Source of the DNA: Georgenia_A wangjunii
GTDB lineage: Bacteria > Actinomycetota > Actinomycetes > Actinomycetales > Actinomycetaceae
Strand: one strand, 5' to 3'
Assembly (NCBI RefSeq): GCF_036421915.1
Contig: NZ_JAZGOM010000008.1
DNA length: 64,000 nucleotides
Within the stretch, counting starts at the first letter, position 1; the number at the start of each line of letters is the position of its first letter. The position numbers and the translations under genes are program-made. Under the pieces are notes generated by a model, which did no database searches, was not told the origin of the DNA, and was given only the letters and a program-made list of their open reading frames with translations. Below are positions 8,108 to 16,358 of the stretch, one piece after another.

Positions 8108-9240
8108 CGGCCGACCCGGGGCGGGTGGACGCTCGCCACCGCCCGCGCGGCGCACGGGCGGCCGGGCTGCGCCCGCTCGACCGGCTGCGCACGATCAAGA
8201 TCAAGCTCGGCGTCCTCGTCGCGGTGACCGTCACCGCGGCCGCCTTCGTCACGTGGGCGGGCCTCCACAACGGCCTCGGCCCGACGCGGACGTTCCCGCT
8301 CGCCATCATCGTCTCACTCCTTCTCACGCAGGTCCTCGCGCACGGGATGACCTCCCCCCTGCGGGAGATGACGGCGGCGGCGCGGGCGATGGCCCGAGGG
8401 GACTACACGCGCCGGGTCACCGCGACGAGCCGCGACGAGGTCGGCGAGCTCGCGAAGGCGTTCAACCAGATGGCCGAGGACCTCGCCTCGGTCGACACCG
8501 CGCACCGGGAGATGGTCGCCAACGTCTCCCACGAGCTCCGCACGCCCGTGGCGGCCCTGCGCGCCCAGCTCGAGAACATGGTCGACGGCGTCACGGAGCC
8601 CGACGCCGACACCCTCGCCGGCGCCCTCGCCCAGACCGAGCGACTCTCCGAGCTCATCGGTTACCTCCTCGACCTGTCCCGTATCGAGGCGGGGGCGGTG
8701 GGCCTCGACCTCACCGACCTCGGCGTGCGTGACCTCCTCGAGGGCGTCGTCGCCGAGGCCCGCGCCTCCGCCGAGGCCGCCGGGCGCCGGGTCGCATGGA
8801 CGGTGAGCGTCGAGCCGGAGGACCTGCGTGTTCGCGCCGACCCCGCCCGCCTCGCCCAGGTCCTCACCAACCTCCTCGCCAACGCCTCCCGGCACACCCC
8901 GCCCGGGACGTCGGTGGCCGTCCGCGCCAGCGCCTCGCTCCTGCGCGCGGAGGTCGTCATCGACGTCGTCGACTCGGGCGCCGGCATCCCGCACGAGGAG
9001 CGCGACCGCGTCTTCGAGCGCTTCGCGCGGGGCAACTCGCCCGCGCGCACGGGGTCGGCGAGCACCGGCGGGACGGGGCTCGGCCTCGCCATCGCCCGCT
9101 GGGCGGTCTCGCTGCACGGCGGCTCGATCGCCGTCGTCGACTCGGCTGCCGGGGAGGGGGCCACGATGCGGGTGCGGCTGCCCGCCCGCGGGCCGCGCCT
9201 CACCCGGGGAGCGCAAGGGGGCGAGAAGGCGCCGCGCTGA
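8104..9240 (+). CDS. Sensor histidine kinase
   Basis: This 378-residue kinase pairs with the preceding regulator. Two transmembrane helices lie near residues 33-54 and 64-80, with only about ten residues between them, so it has almost no extracytoplasmic sensor and probably senses within the membrane. A HAMP domain follows (MTAAARAMARGDYTRRV), then HisKA with H143 (VANVSHELRTPVAALR) and an HATPase domain with N-box LTNLLANASRH, G1 DSGAGIP, the F-box and GGTGLGLAIARW. It starts with GTG in a 4-base overlap with the regulator's stop. Confidence 0.93.
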   Translation: MTADPGRVDARHRPRGARAAGLRPLDRLRTIKIKLGVLVAVTVTAAAFVTWAGLHNGLGPTRTFPLAIIVSLLLTQVLAHGMTSPLREMTAAARAMARGDYTRRVTATSRDEVGELAKAFNQMAEDLASVDTAHREMVANVSHELRTPVAALRAQLENMVDGVTEPDADTLAGALAQTERLSELIGYLLDLSRIEAGAVGLDLTDLGVRDLLEGVVAEARASAEAAGRRVAWTVSVEPEDLRVRADPARLAQVLTNLLANASRHTPPGTSVAVRASASLLRAEVVIDVVDSGAGIPHEERDRVFERFARGNSPARTGSASTGGTGLGLAIARWAVSLHGGSIAVVDSAAGEGATMRVRLPARGPRLTRGAQGGEKAPR

Positions 9241-9257
9241 GGTGGCCTTGACCGCCG

Positions 9258-9277
9258 TTTGGGACTTCGGTCCCCCA
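9258..9277 (+). promoter_or_regulatory. DosR/DevR-like box or UUCG hairpin upstream of kgd
   Basis: TTTGGGACTTCGGTCCCCCA matches 16 of 20 positions of the DosR/DevR consensus TTSGGGACTWWAGTCCCSAA, including GGGACT and GTCCC. The same bases form a 5-bp stem closed by a TTCG tetraloop, so a short transcription terminator for the histidine kinase is the main alternative. It lies 126-145 bases before the kgd start. Confidence 0.35.
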
Positions 9278-9402
9278 CGGCCGGAGAGTGACGCGATAGA
9301 CGCCTGCCCCGGCCCCCCGAGAGCGCCAGCGCGAGGGCGATCACCTAGACTTGTTGGGCGATCTTCGTCACCACCCCCGCTTCGGAAGAGGGCGATCCCC
9401 GA

Positions 9403-12400
9403 GTGTCCACGCAGGAACACCCAGACCCCATTGCTGCCGCGTTCGGCGCGAACGAGTGGCTCATCGAGGAGCTGTTCGAGCAGTACAAGCAGGATCGGAA
9501 CCTCGTCGACCCGGCGTGGTGGGACTTCTTCGCGGACTACGACCCCGCGACGTCCAACGGTTCCGCCAAGGAGGAGGACACCGACGACGGTGCCGCCCCT
9601 GGCGCGGCGGCCGCACCCGAGACCCCGGCGCAGGACGGCACGCCGGTCGACGCCGAGCGTGCGGCGAACCAGCCTGCCCCCACCCCGAAGACCAAGGCCC
9701 CCGCGGGCCGTGCCATGGCGGACGCACCTGTGACGAACGAGCCCAGCCGCAAGCCCACCCCCGCCGCGGAGCCGCGCTCCGAGGAGCCGGCGACCGAGAA
9801 CGTCACCGGTGACGTCGCGCCGGCGCCGCCCGCCACGGCGCAGCCGATGAGCGCGGGGTACGCCCCCAAGCACAGCACGAAGCGCGACGGGGACGGCGAC
9901 GGCGAGCCGGAGCAGGTCAAGCTCCGCGGGCCCGCCGCGCGCGTCGTGACGAACATGGAGGCCAGCCTCGAGGTCCCGACGGCGACGAGCGTGCGGGCGA
10001 TCCCCGCCAAGCTCCTCGTCGACAACCGCATCGTCATCAACAACCAGCTCACCCGCGGCCGCGGCGGCAAGATCTCCTTCACGCACCTCATCGGCTACGC
10101 CGTCGTCGAGGCGCTCGTCGATATGCCCGAGATGAACGCCATGTACGAGGAGATGGACGGCAAGCCCGGCCTCGTGCGCCCGGCCCACGTCAACTTCGGC
10201 CTGGCCATCGACCTGCCGAAGCCGGACGGCACGCGCCAGCTCCTCGTCCCGGCGATCAAGGCTGCGGAGACGATGGACTTCGCCCAGTTCCGCACGGCCT
10301 ACGAGGACGTCGTGCGCAAGGCGCGCACGGGCAAGCTCGCCGTCGGGGACTTCGCGGCGACCGTCACGCTGACGAACCCGGGGACGATCGGCACCGTCCA
10401 CTCGATCCCGCGCCTCATGAAGGGCCAGGGCGCCATCATCGGCGTCGGGGCCATGGACTACCCGGCCGAGTACGCCGGCGCCTCCCCCGAGACGCTCGCC
10501 CGCGCCGGCATCTCCAAGGTCCTCACGCTGACGTCCACGTACGACCACCGGATCATCCAGGGCGCGGCGTCGGGCGAGTTCCTGCGCATCCTGCACACGA
10601 AGCTCCTCGGCGAGGACGGCTTCTACGACCGTGTCTTCGCCGCCCTGCGCGTGCCCTACGAGCCCGTGCGCTGGCAGCGCGACATCCACGTCGACCCGGA
10701 CGTCGAGATGGGCAAGCCGGCGCGCATCGCCGAGCTCATCCACGCCTACCGCTCCCGCGGGCACCTCATGGCGGACACGGACCCGATCGCCTACCGCCAG
10801 CGCCGCCACCCCGACCTCGACATCACCAACCACAGCCTCACGCTGTGGGACCTCGAGCGGACCTTCCCCACGGGCGGGTTCGCCGGCACCTCACGCCTGC
10901 CGCTGCGCGACATCCTCGGGCTCCTGCGCGACTCCTACTGCCGCACGATCGGCGTGGAGTACATGCACCTGCAGGACCCGGTCCAGCGCCGGTGGATGCA
11001 GGCGCGGCTCGAGTCGCCGTACACGAAGCCGAGCGTCGAGCAGCAGCTCCAGATCCTCCACAAGCTCGGTGCGGCCGAGGCCTTCGAGACGTTCCTCCAG
11101 ACGAAGTACGTCGGTCAGAAGCGCTTCAGCCTCGAGGGCGGGGAGTCGCTCATCCCCCTGCTCGACACGCTCCTCACCGGTGCGGCCGAGGAGGGCATGG
11201 ACGAGGTCGCCATCGGCATGGCGCACCGCGGCCGGCTCAACGTCCTCGCCAACATCGCCGGCAAGTCCTACGCGCAGATCTTCTCCGAGTTCGAGGGCAA
11301 CCAGGACCCGCGCACCATCCAGGGCTCCGGCGACGTGAAGTACCACCTGGGCACCGTCGGCGAGTTCACCGCCCCCAGCGGCGGGCAGACCCGCGTCTAC
11401 CTCGCCGCGAACCCCTCGCACCTCGAGGCGGTGGACGGCGTCCTCGAGGGCATCGTCCGCGCGAAGCAGGACCGCATCGACCTCGGCTCGCAGGGCTTCT
11501 CGGTCCTGCCCGTCCTCATCCACGGGGACGCGGCGTTCGCGGGGCAGGGCGTGGTCACGGAGACGCTCAACCTCTCCCAGCTGCGCGGGTACCGCACCGG
11601 CGGCACGGTCCACATCATCATCAACAACCAGATCGGGTTCACGACCGGCCCGGCGAGCTCGCGCTCGACGCTGTACAGCACGGACATCGCCAAGGGCATG
11701 CAGGTGCCGATCCTGCACGTCAACGGTGACGACCCGGAGGCCGTGGCACGGGTGGCGGAGCTCGCGTTCGCCTACCGCCAGGAGTTCCACAAGGACGTCA
11801 TCATCGACATGGTGTGCTACCGCCGCCGCGGTCACAACGAGGGCGACGACCCGTCGATGACGCAGCCGGTCATGTACTCCCTCATCGAGAACAAGCGCAG
11901 CGTCCGCAAGCAGTACACCGAGTCGCTCATCGGGCGCGGGGACATCACGCAGGAGCAGGCCGAGGCCGCGCTCCACTCCTACCAGGCCGAGCTCGAGAAG
12001 GCCTTCACCGAGACCCGGGAGGTGGGCTGGCGCGCGCCCGTGCGCAACGACGACCAGGTGGCCGGGCTCGAGCTGCCCGAGTCCCAGCTCGAGGACGCCG
12101 GCACGATGGTCGGCTGGGAGACGGCCGTCGCGCCCGACGTCCTCGCCCGGATCGGTGCCGCGCACGTCCGGGCGCCCGAGGGCTTCACCGTCCACCCCAA
12201 GCTCAAGACGCTGCTCGAGAAGCGCGAGCAGATGTCTCGCGAGGGCGGGATCGACTGGGGCTACGGCGAGATCCTCGCGTTCGGGTCGCTCCTCATGGAG
12301 GGCACGCCGGTGCGTCTCGCGGGGCAGGACTCCCGCCGCGGCACGTTCGTCCAGCGCCACAGCGTGCTCCACGACCGCACGACCGGCGCCGAGTGGACGC

Positions 12401-13266
12401 CGCTCATGTACCTCTCGGGCAACCAGGCGAAGTTCTGGGTCTACGACTCCTCGCTCAGCGAGTACGCCGCCATGGCGTTCGAGTACGGGTACTCCGTCGA
12501 GCGCCCGGACGCGCTCGTCCTGTGGGAGGCGCAGTTCGGCGACTTCGTCAACGGCGCGCAGATCGTCGTCGACGAGTTCATCTCCTCCTCGGAGCAGAAG
12601 TGGGGCCAGCGCTCCTCCCTCGTGCTCCTCCTCCCGCACGGCTACGAGGGCCAGGGGCCGGACCACTCCTCCGCACGCATCGAGCGGTTCCTCCAGATGT
12701 GCGCCGAGCGGAACATGATCGTCGCCCAGCCGAGCACCCCGGCGAACCACTTCCACCTCCTGCGCCGGCAGGCGTACGACCGGCCGCGCGTGCCGCTCGT
12801 CGTCTTCACGCCGAAGCAGCTCCTGCGCCTCAAGGCGGCGGCCTCGTCCGTCGAGGACTTCACGACCGGCACGTTCCAGCCGGTCCTGCCGGAGCGCGCC
12901 GAGCTCGGGGACGTCTCGCGGGTGCTCCTGTGCTCGGGCCGGGTCTACTACGACCTGCTCGCGCACCGGACGAAGACCGAGGACACGTCCACGGCCATCG
13001 TCCGCCTCGAGCAGCTCTACCCGCTCGAGCTCGACGCCATCCGCGCCGAGCTGGACCGCTACCCGGGTGCCGACGTCGTCTGGGTGCAGGACGAGCCGCG
13101 GAACCAGGGGCCGTGGACGTTCGTCTCCGACCACCTGGGCGACGCGCTCGGCGGGCGCGAGCTCGCCGTCGTCTCCCGCGCGGAGGCGGCCTCGCCGTCG
13201 ACCGGCTCCGGCAAGGTCCACCAGCGCGAGCAGGCGGAGCTCCTCGAGGCCGCGTTCCGCCGCTGA
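9403..13266 (+). CDS. kgd: Multifunctional 2-oxoglutarate decarboxylase / dehydrogenase E1-E2 (Kgd)
   Basis: This 1287-residue fused enzyme of the TCA cycle is typical of actinobacteria; the mycobacterial homologue is about 1230 residues. The N-terminus (ANEWLIEELFEQYKQDRNLV) is the E1 leader helix, followed by an Ala/Pro-rich linker and an E2-type acyltransferase domain (about 175-400, YDHRIIQGAASGEFL near 382-396). The thiamine-dependent E1 part follows (GMAHRGRLNVLAN, HGDAAFAGQGVV, GGTVHIIINNQIGFTT, YRRRGHNEGDDPSMTQP). It acts in the cytoplasm on 2-oxoglutarate, working with lipoyl-E2 and E3 encoded elsewhere. It starts with GTG. A DosR-like palindrome upstream may link it to hypoxia. Confidence 0.97.
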   Translation: MSTQEHPDPIAAAFGANEWLIEELFEQYKQDRNLVDPAWWDFFADYDPATSNGSAKEEDTDDGAAPGAAAAPETPAQDGTPVDAERAANQPAPTPKTKAPAGRAMADAPVTNEPSRKPTPAAEPRSEEPATENVTGDVAPAPPATAQPMSAGYAPKHSTKRDGDGDGEPEQVKLRGPAARVVTNMEASLEVPTATSVRAIPAKLLVDNRIVINNQLTRGRGGKISFTHLIGYAVVEALVDMPEMNAMYEEMDGKPGLVRPAHVNFGLAIDLPKPDGTRQLLVPAIKAAETMDFAQFRTAYEDVVRKARTGKLAVGDFAATVTLTNPGTIGTVHSIPRLMKGQGAIIGVGAMDYPAEYAGASPETLARAGISKVLTLTSTYDHRIIQGAASGEFLRILHTKLLGEDGFYDRVFAALRVPYEPVRWQRDIHVDPDVEMGKPARIAELIHAYRSRGHLMADTDPIAYRQRRHPDLDITNHSLTLWDLERTFPTGGFAGTSRLPLRDILGLLRDSYCRTIGVEYMHLQDPVQRRWMQARLESPYTKPSVEQQLQILHKLGAAEAFETFLQTKYVGQKRFSLEGGESLIPLLDTLLTGAAEEGMDEVAIGMAHRGRLNVLANIAGKSYAQIFSEFEGNQDPRTIQGSGDVKYHLGTVGEFTAPSGGQTRVYLAANPSHLEAVDGVLEGIVRAKQDRIDLGSQGFSVLPVLIHGDAAFAGQGVVTETLNLSQLRGYRTGGTVHIIINNQIGFTTGPASSRSTLYSTDIAKGMQVPILHVNGDDPEAVARVAELAFAYRQEFHKDVIIDMVCYRRRGHNEGDDPSMTQPVMYSLIENKRSVRKQYTESLIGRGDITQEQAEAALHSYQAELEKAFTETREVGWRAPVRNDDQVAGLELPESQLEDAGTMVGWETAVAPDVLARIGAAHVRAPEGFTVHPKLKTLLEKREQMSREGGIDWGYGEILAFGSLLMEGTPVRLAGQDSRRGTFVQRHSVLHDRTTGAEWTPLMYLSGNQAKFWVYDSSLSEYAAMAFEYGYSVERPDALVLWEAQFGDFVNGAQIVVDEFISSSEQKWGQRSSLVLLLPHGYEGQGPDHSSARIERFLQMCAERNMIVAQPSTPANHFHLLRRQAYDRPRVPLVVFTPKQLLRLKAAASSVEDFTTGTFQPVLPERAELGDVSRVLLCSGRVYYDLLAHRTKTEDTSTAIVRLEQLYPLELDAIRAELDRYPGADVVWVQDEPRNQGPWTFVSDHLGDALGGRELAVVSRAEAASPSTGSGKVHQREQAELLEAAFRR

Positions 13267-13334
13267 GCACCGTGCGCTCGCCGGGCCGGTCCCTCGTGGG
13301 CCGGCCCCGCGGCGTACGCGGGGTAGGTTCGCTC

Positions 13335-13360
13335 CGGACGGCGCCCACCGGCGCCGTCCG
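13335..13360 (+). terminator. Hairpin between kgd and SGNH gene
   Basis: CGGACGGCGCC - CACC - GGCGCCGTCCG is a perfect 11-bp stem with a 4-base loop and no U-tract. It lies 68 bases after the kgd stop and 24 before the next start. It is probably the kgd terminator, but it could instead be a leader hairpin of the SGNH gene, because TAGGTT (13324-13329), a possible -10 box, lies just upstream. Confidence 0.5.
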
Positions 13361-13384
13361 CGGCACGAGGACAGGAGCAGGTGC

Positions 13385-13978
13385 GTGAACGAGGGCCAGG
13401 TTCGGCTGTGCGTCGTCGGTGACGAGCTCGTCGCGGGGATCGGTGACCCCCGCGGGCTCGGCTGGGTCGGGCGCGTCGTCGCGCGCACCGAGACCGAGAC
13501 GCCGATGTTCGTCGCGCAGCTCGCCGTGCCCGGCGAGACGTCGACCGCGACGGCCGGGCGGTGGGAGTCCGAGTGCGGGCGCCGGTTCGGTCACCGCACG
13601 ACGAACCGGCTCGTCCTCGGCCTCGGGTCGAGCGACCTCCTCGAGGGGCTCTCCCTCGCCCGCAGCCGCCTCAACCTCGCCAACATCCTCGACGCGGCCC
13701 GGGCGCAGCACGTCGAGTGCTTCGTCGTCGGCCCGCCGCCGCGGCCCGACGTCGACCCGGACGCGCTCGCCGCGCTCTCCCACGCGTTCGCCGACGTCTC
13801 CTCCCGCCGGCAGGTGCCCTACGTCGAGACGTTCGCCCCGCTGCGCACCCACGACCAGTGGCACGCCGACGTCGCGTCCGGCGACGGCACGCACCCCGGG
13901 CAGGCCGGATACGGCCTCCTCGCGTGGCTCGTCCTGCACAACGGCTGGCACGAGTGGCTCGGGGTCCCGCAGGACTGA
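13385..13978 (+). CDS. SGNH/GDSL-hydrolase-like protein with Glu at the nucleophile position
   Basis: This 197-residue protein starts with GTG, with GGAG eight bases upstream. The fold markers are block I VGDELVAGIGD (residues 11-21), block III-like VLGLGSSDL, and block V DGTHPGQAGYGLLAWL, which supplies the Asp-x-x-His dyad. In block I the sequence is G-D-E rather than G-D-S, so the usual nucleophilic Ser is Glu14. There is no signal peptide, so it is cytoplasmic. Family context suggests an esterase or acyl-binding role, but classical Ser catalysis is doubtful. The gene is convergent with the oxidoreductase downstream. Confidence 0.75.
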   Translation: MNEGQVRLCVVGDELVAGIGDPRGLGWVGRVVARTETETPMFVAQLAVPGETSTATAGRWESECGRRFGHRTTNRLVLGLGSSDLLEGLSLARSRLNLANILDAARAQHVECFVVGPPPRPDVDPDALAALSHAFADVSSRRQVPYVETFAPLRTHDQWHADVASGDGTHPGQAGYGLLAWLVLHNGWHEWLGVPQD

Positions 13979-14006
13979 GCCCGAGCACGCCGCGGGGGCC
14001 GGGCCC

Positions 14007-14975
14007 TCACACCTCGAGGACGAGCTTGCCCACGGCCTCGCCGCGCTCGAGCCGGCCGAACGCCTCCGCCGCCTGCGCGAGCGGCAGGACGTCGTCGACG
14101 AGCGGGCGCGTCCCCGTGGCGACGAGGAAGTCCTGGAGGGCGACGAGCTCGGCGCGGGTGCCCATCGTCGAGCCGACGACCCGCAGGCTCCGGAAGAAGA
14201 CCCGGTTGAGGTCGGCCGGTGGCATGGCGCCGCTCGTCGCCCCCGCGACGGCGATCGTCCCGCCGGGCCGCAGGGCGCGCAGCGAGTGCGACCACGTCGC
14301 CTCCCCCACCGTCTCGACGACGGCGTCGACCTGCTCCGGCAGCCGCGCGCCCGAGGGGAAGACGGCGTGCGCCCCGAGCTCGCGGGCGCGCTCCCGCCGC
14401 TCCTCCGCCCGGCCGGTCACCCACACCCGCAGCCCGGCCGCCCGGCCGAGCAGCACGGCGGCGGTCGAGACCCCGCCGCCCGCCCCCTGGACGAGGACGG
14501 TCTGGCCGGGGCGCAGGGCCGCGGCGGTGAAGAGGAGGCGGTAGGCCGTGAGGTAGGCGGTGGGCAGGCACGCGGCCTCGGCCCACGTGAGGTCCCGGTG
14601 CTTGGGCACGACGTTGCGCGCCGGGACCCACACGCGCTCGGCCATCGTGCCCGGGTAGCGCTCGGACAGGAGCGTGCGGCGCGGGTCGAGGGTCTCGTCC
14701 CCGTCCCAGTCCGGCGTGGGGACGACGGCGTGGACGAGGACCGGCGCGCCGTCGGCGTCCTCGCCGGCGGCGTCCGTGCCGAGCACCATGGGCAGCCGCT
14801 CCGCCGGCAGTCCCACCCCGCGCAACGACCACAGGTCGTGGTGGTTGAGCGCCGCTGCCCGCACACGCACCGGTACCCAGCCCGGCTCGGGGGGGCCGTC
14901 GTCGGGCAGGTGGGCGACGGCGAGCCCCGCCAGCGGCTCCTGCGGGTCCTGCGAGACGGCGTGGACGGTCCTCAT
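14007..14975 (-). CDS. MDR-superfamily NAD(P)H:quinone oxidoreductase-like protein
   Basis: This 322-residue medium-chain dehydrogenase/reductase has the GroES-like N-terminus (ALNHHDLWSLRGVG, LGTDAAGED) and a Rossmann nucleotide-binding segment VLVQGAGGGVSTAAVLLGRA near residues 150-170. The zinc-binding cysteines of alcohol dehydrogenases are absent, which places it with the zinc-free quinone reductase type. The C-terminus (QAAEAFGRLERGEAVGKLVLEV) is the standard end of the family. The substrate is unknown. ATG 14975 has only a weak ribosome site (CAGG). It is divergent from bL37. Confidence 0.85.
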   Translation of the reverse strand: MRTVHAVSQDPQEPLAGLAVAHLPDDGPPEPGWVPVRVRAAALNHHDLWSLRGVGLPAERLPMVLGTDAAGEDADGAPVLVHAVVPTPDWDGDETLDPRRTLLSERYPGTMAERVWVPARNVVPKHRDLTWAEAACLPTAYLTAYRLLFTAAALRPGQTVLVQGAGGGVSTAAVLLGRAAGLRVWVTGRAEERRERARELGAHAVFPSGARLPEQVDAVVETVGEATWSHSLRALRPGGTIAVAGATSGAMPPADLNRVFFRSLRVVGSTMGTRAELVALQDFLVATGTRPLVDDVLPLAQAAEAFGRLERGEAVGKLVLEV

Positions 14976-15013
14976 GGACGCCAGCCTGCCAGGGTGGGAC
15001 CCGGGGTGTGGGA

Positions 15014-15046
15014 CGATAGGGGTGATGACCCCCGCCCGCGGGCGGG
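15014..15046 (+). promoter_or_regulatory. Candidate -10 and leader palindrome of bL37
   Basis: GATAGGGG around 15014-15021 may contain the -10 region. The perfect palindrome CCCGCCCGCGGGCGGG (15031-15046) follows in what would be the 5' untranslated region. It could fold into a short hairpin; any regulatory role is speculation. Confidence 0.3.
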
Positions 15047-15075
15047 TCCTGACCGATCGAGACCGGGAGACACCG

Positions 15076-15150
15076 ATGAGTAAGCGCGGACGCAAGCGCA
15101 AGGCTCGCAAGAGTGGCGCCGCCAACCACGGCAAGCGCCCCAACAGCTGA
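15076..15150 (+). CDS. 50S ribosomal protein bL37 (24 residues)
   Basis: The tiny reading frame MSKRGRKRKARKSGAANHGKRPNS runs from ATG 15076, with GGGAG seven bases upstream, to TGA 15150. Eleven of 24 residues are Lys or Arg. The start (M-x-KRGRK) and the end (ANHGKRPN) match bL37, the small large-subunit protein found in the mycobacterial ribosome structure. The perfect ribosome site and the strong hairpin directly behind it support real expression. It would bind 23S rRNA. It is too short for routine gene calling and is easily missed. Confidence 0.88.
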   Translation: MSKRGRKRKARKSGAANHGKRPNS

Positions 15151-15166
15151 GCGACGCACGACAGAC

Positions 15167-15203
15167 GACGAAGGGCCGACCACATGGTCGGCCCTTTCGT
15201 CGT
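15167..15203. terminator. Terminator between bL37 and rsrA
   Basis: AAGGGCCGACC (15171-15181) pairs perfectly with GGTCGGCCCTT (15186-15196) around loop ACAT, and GACG/CGTC extends the stem past a bulged T. It lies 16 bases after the bL37 stop and 33 bases beyond the rsrA stop on the other strand, so it can serve both. Confidence 0.85.
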
Positions 15204-15235
15204 ACTACGGGACGGGGCGGTGCGAGGACGGGGCG

Positions 15236-15550
15236 TCAGCGGGCGGGGCCGCCGCCGCGGAGCACCTCGATCTGTGCGACGACGCGCAGGCGCAGGTTCT
15301 GCGGCGCGACCTCCGCGCACGAGCGGCGGATGATCGCCCGCAGGTGCTGCTCGGCGTCGGTGGCCTCCTGGCACGTCGGGCAGCTGACGACGTGGTCGCG
15401 CAGCCGCGCGCGCTGGGTGTCGCTCATCTCGGAGTCGAGGAACTCGTAGAGGTGCTCGAGGAGCTCCTCGCAGCGGCACGGCCCGGCCTCGTCGGTCAGC
15501 GGCAGGTCGGGTCCCCAGCCGCGACGCGCGAGGTCCATCTGGTCTGCCAT
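15236..15550 (-). CDS. rsrA: Redox-sensing anti-sigma factor RsrA-type
   Basis: This 104-residue protein is a zinc-dependent anti-sigma factor. The ZAS motif is present as H53-x3-C57-x2-C60 (HVVSCPTC), with C25/C27 (PCRCEELL) upstream as the further thiol ligand, as in Streptomyces RsrA and mycobacterial RshA. It would hold SigR inactive when reduced and release it when disulfide bonds form. The start is ATG 15550 with AGGGG nine bases upstream; the gap to the sigR stop is 20 bases, so the two are one operon. The clear homology of the adjacent sigma factor supports the assignment. Confidence 0.93.
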   Translation of the reverse strand: MADQMDLARRGWGPDLPLTDEAGPCRCEELLEHLYEFLDSEMSDTQRARLRDHVVSCPTCQEATDAEQHLRAIIRRSCAEVAPQNLRLRVVAQIEVLRGGGPAR

Positions 15551-15570
15551 CGGCTCACGCCCCTCGCCCG

Positions 15571-16194
15571 TCACGACGTCCCCTCCGTCGCCATGCCCAG
15601 TGCGCGCGCGTGGTCGCTGAGCATGACGCGCAGCTGACGGCGCCCGCGGTGCAGCCGCGACATGACGGTCCCGATCGGGGTCCCCATGATCTCGGCGATC
15701 TCCTTGTACGCGAAGCCCTCGACGTCGGCGAGGTAGACCGCGATCCGGAAGTCCTCGGGCAGCTCGTTGAGCGCGTCCTTGATCTCCGAGTCCGGGAGGC
15801 GGTCCATGGCCTCCATCTCCGCGGACCGCAGCCCGCTGGAGGTGTGGGACGCCGCCCGGTGGATCTGCCAGTCCTCGACGGAGTCCGCGTCCGACTGCAG
15901 GGGCTCGCGCTGCTTCTTGCGGTACGTGTTGATGAACGTGTTCGTGAGGATCCGGTACAGCCACGCCTTGAGGTTCGTCCCCGGGCGGTACTGGTGGAAC
16001 GCGGCGAACGCCTTGGTGAACGTCTCCTGGACGAGGTCCTCGGCGTCGGCCGGGTTGCGCGTCATGCGCATCGCCGCGCCGTAGAGCTGGTCGATGTAGG
16101 GCATCGCCTCGGCCTCGAAGCGCGCCGACCGCTCCTCGTCGCTCTCGGCGGCGGGGGCACGGTCGAGGTCGTCGTCCTCGTGGAGGTCACTCAT
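15571..16194 (-). CDS. sigR: ECF sigma factor SigR/SigH (thiol-oxidative stress)
   Basis: This 207-residue sigma factor has region 2 (LYGAAMRMTRNPADAEDLVQ, NLKAWLYRILTNTFINTYRK) and region 4 (LPEDFRIAVYLADVEGFAY, IMGTPIGTVMSRLHRGRRQL). These segments are nearly identical to mycobacterial SigH and Streptomyces SigR, including the STGLRSAE-like linker (SSGLRSAEMEA). It directs transcription of thioredoxin, mycothiol and proteolysis genes on disulfide stress. The start is ATG 16194, just after GAGGGTG. A GGAAT-N18-GTT promoter 139-164 bases upstream indicates positive autoregulation. rsrA follows in the same operon. Confidence 0.96.
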   Translation of the reverse strand: MSDLHEDDDLDRAPAAESDEERSARFEAEAMPYIDQLYGAAMRMTRNPADAEDLVQETFTKAFAAFHQYRPGTNLKAWLYRILTNTFINTYRKKQREPLQSDADSVEDWQIHRAASHTSSGLRSAEMEAMDRLPDSEIKDALNELPEDFRIAVYLADVEGFAYKEIAEIMGTPIGTVMSRLHRGRRQLRVMLSDHARALGMATEGTS

Positions 16195-16332
16195 CACCCT
16201 CGAGCCTAGCCGCCGCCGCAGCGCTCGCGCGCGCGAGGCCGGGTGCGCGGCGGGCCGGACGGGGCGCGGGCCGGACGCCGGGCGCGGCGGGGCCACGGGG
16301 GGCGCGGCGAGAAGGATGGTCACGGTCGGTGC

Positions 16333-16358
16333 AACCAGCGCTGCGGCCGGTGCATTCC
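16333..16358 (-). promoter_or_regulatory. SigR-dependent promoter of sigR-rsrA
   Basis: On the reverse strand, GGAAT (16358-16354) is followed after exactly 18 bases by GTT (16335-16333). This is the known SigR/SigH promoter consensus GGAAT-N18-GTT. It predicts a start near 16326 and a leader of about 130 bases before sigR. Confidence 0.75.

Noticed and set aside
9411..9425. LexA-like palindrome near the kgd start
   Set aside because: The bases run GTTC then GAAC, the reverse of the GAAC-N4-GTTC LexA order, and the site is inside the coding region.
8314..13488. Very long minus-strand frames opposite the kinase and kgd
   Set aside because: They mirror strongly conserved plus-strand genes and have no recognisable motifs or ribosome sites.
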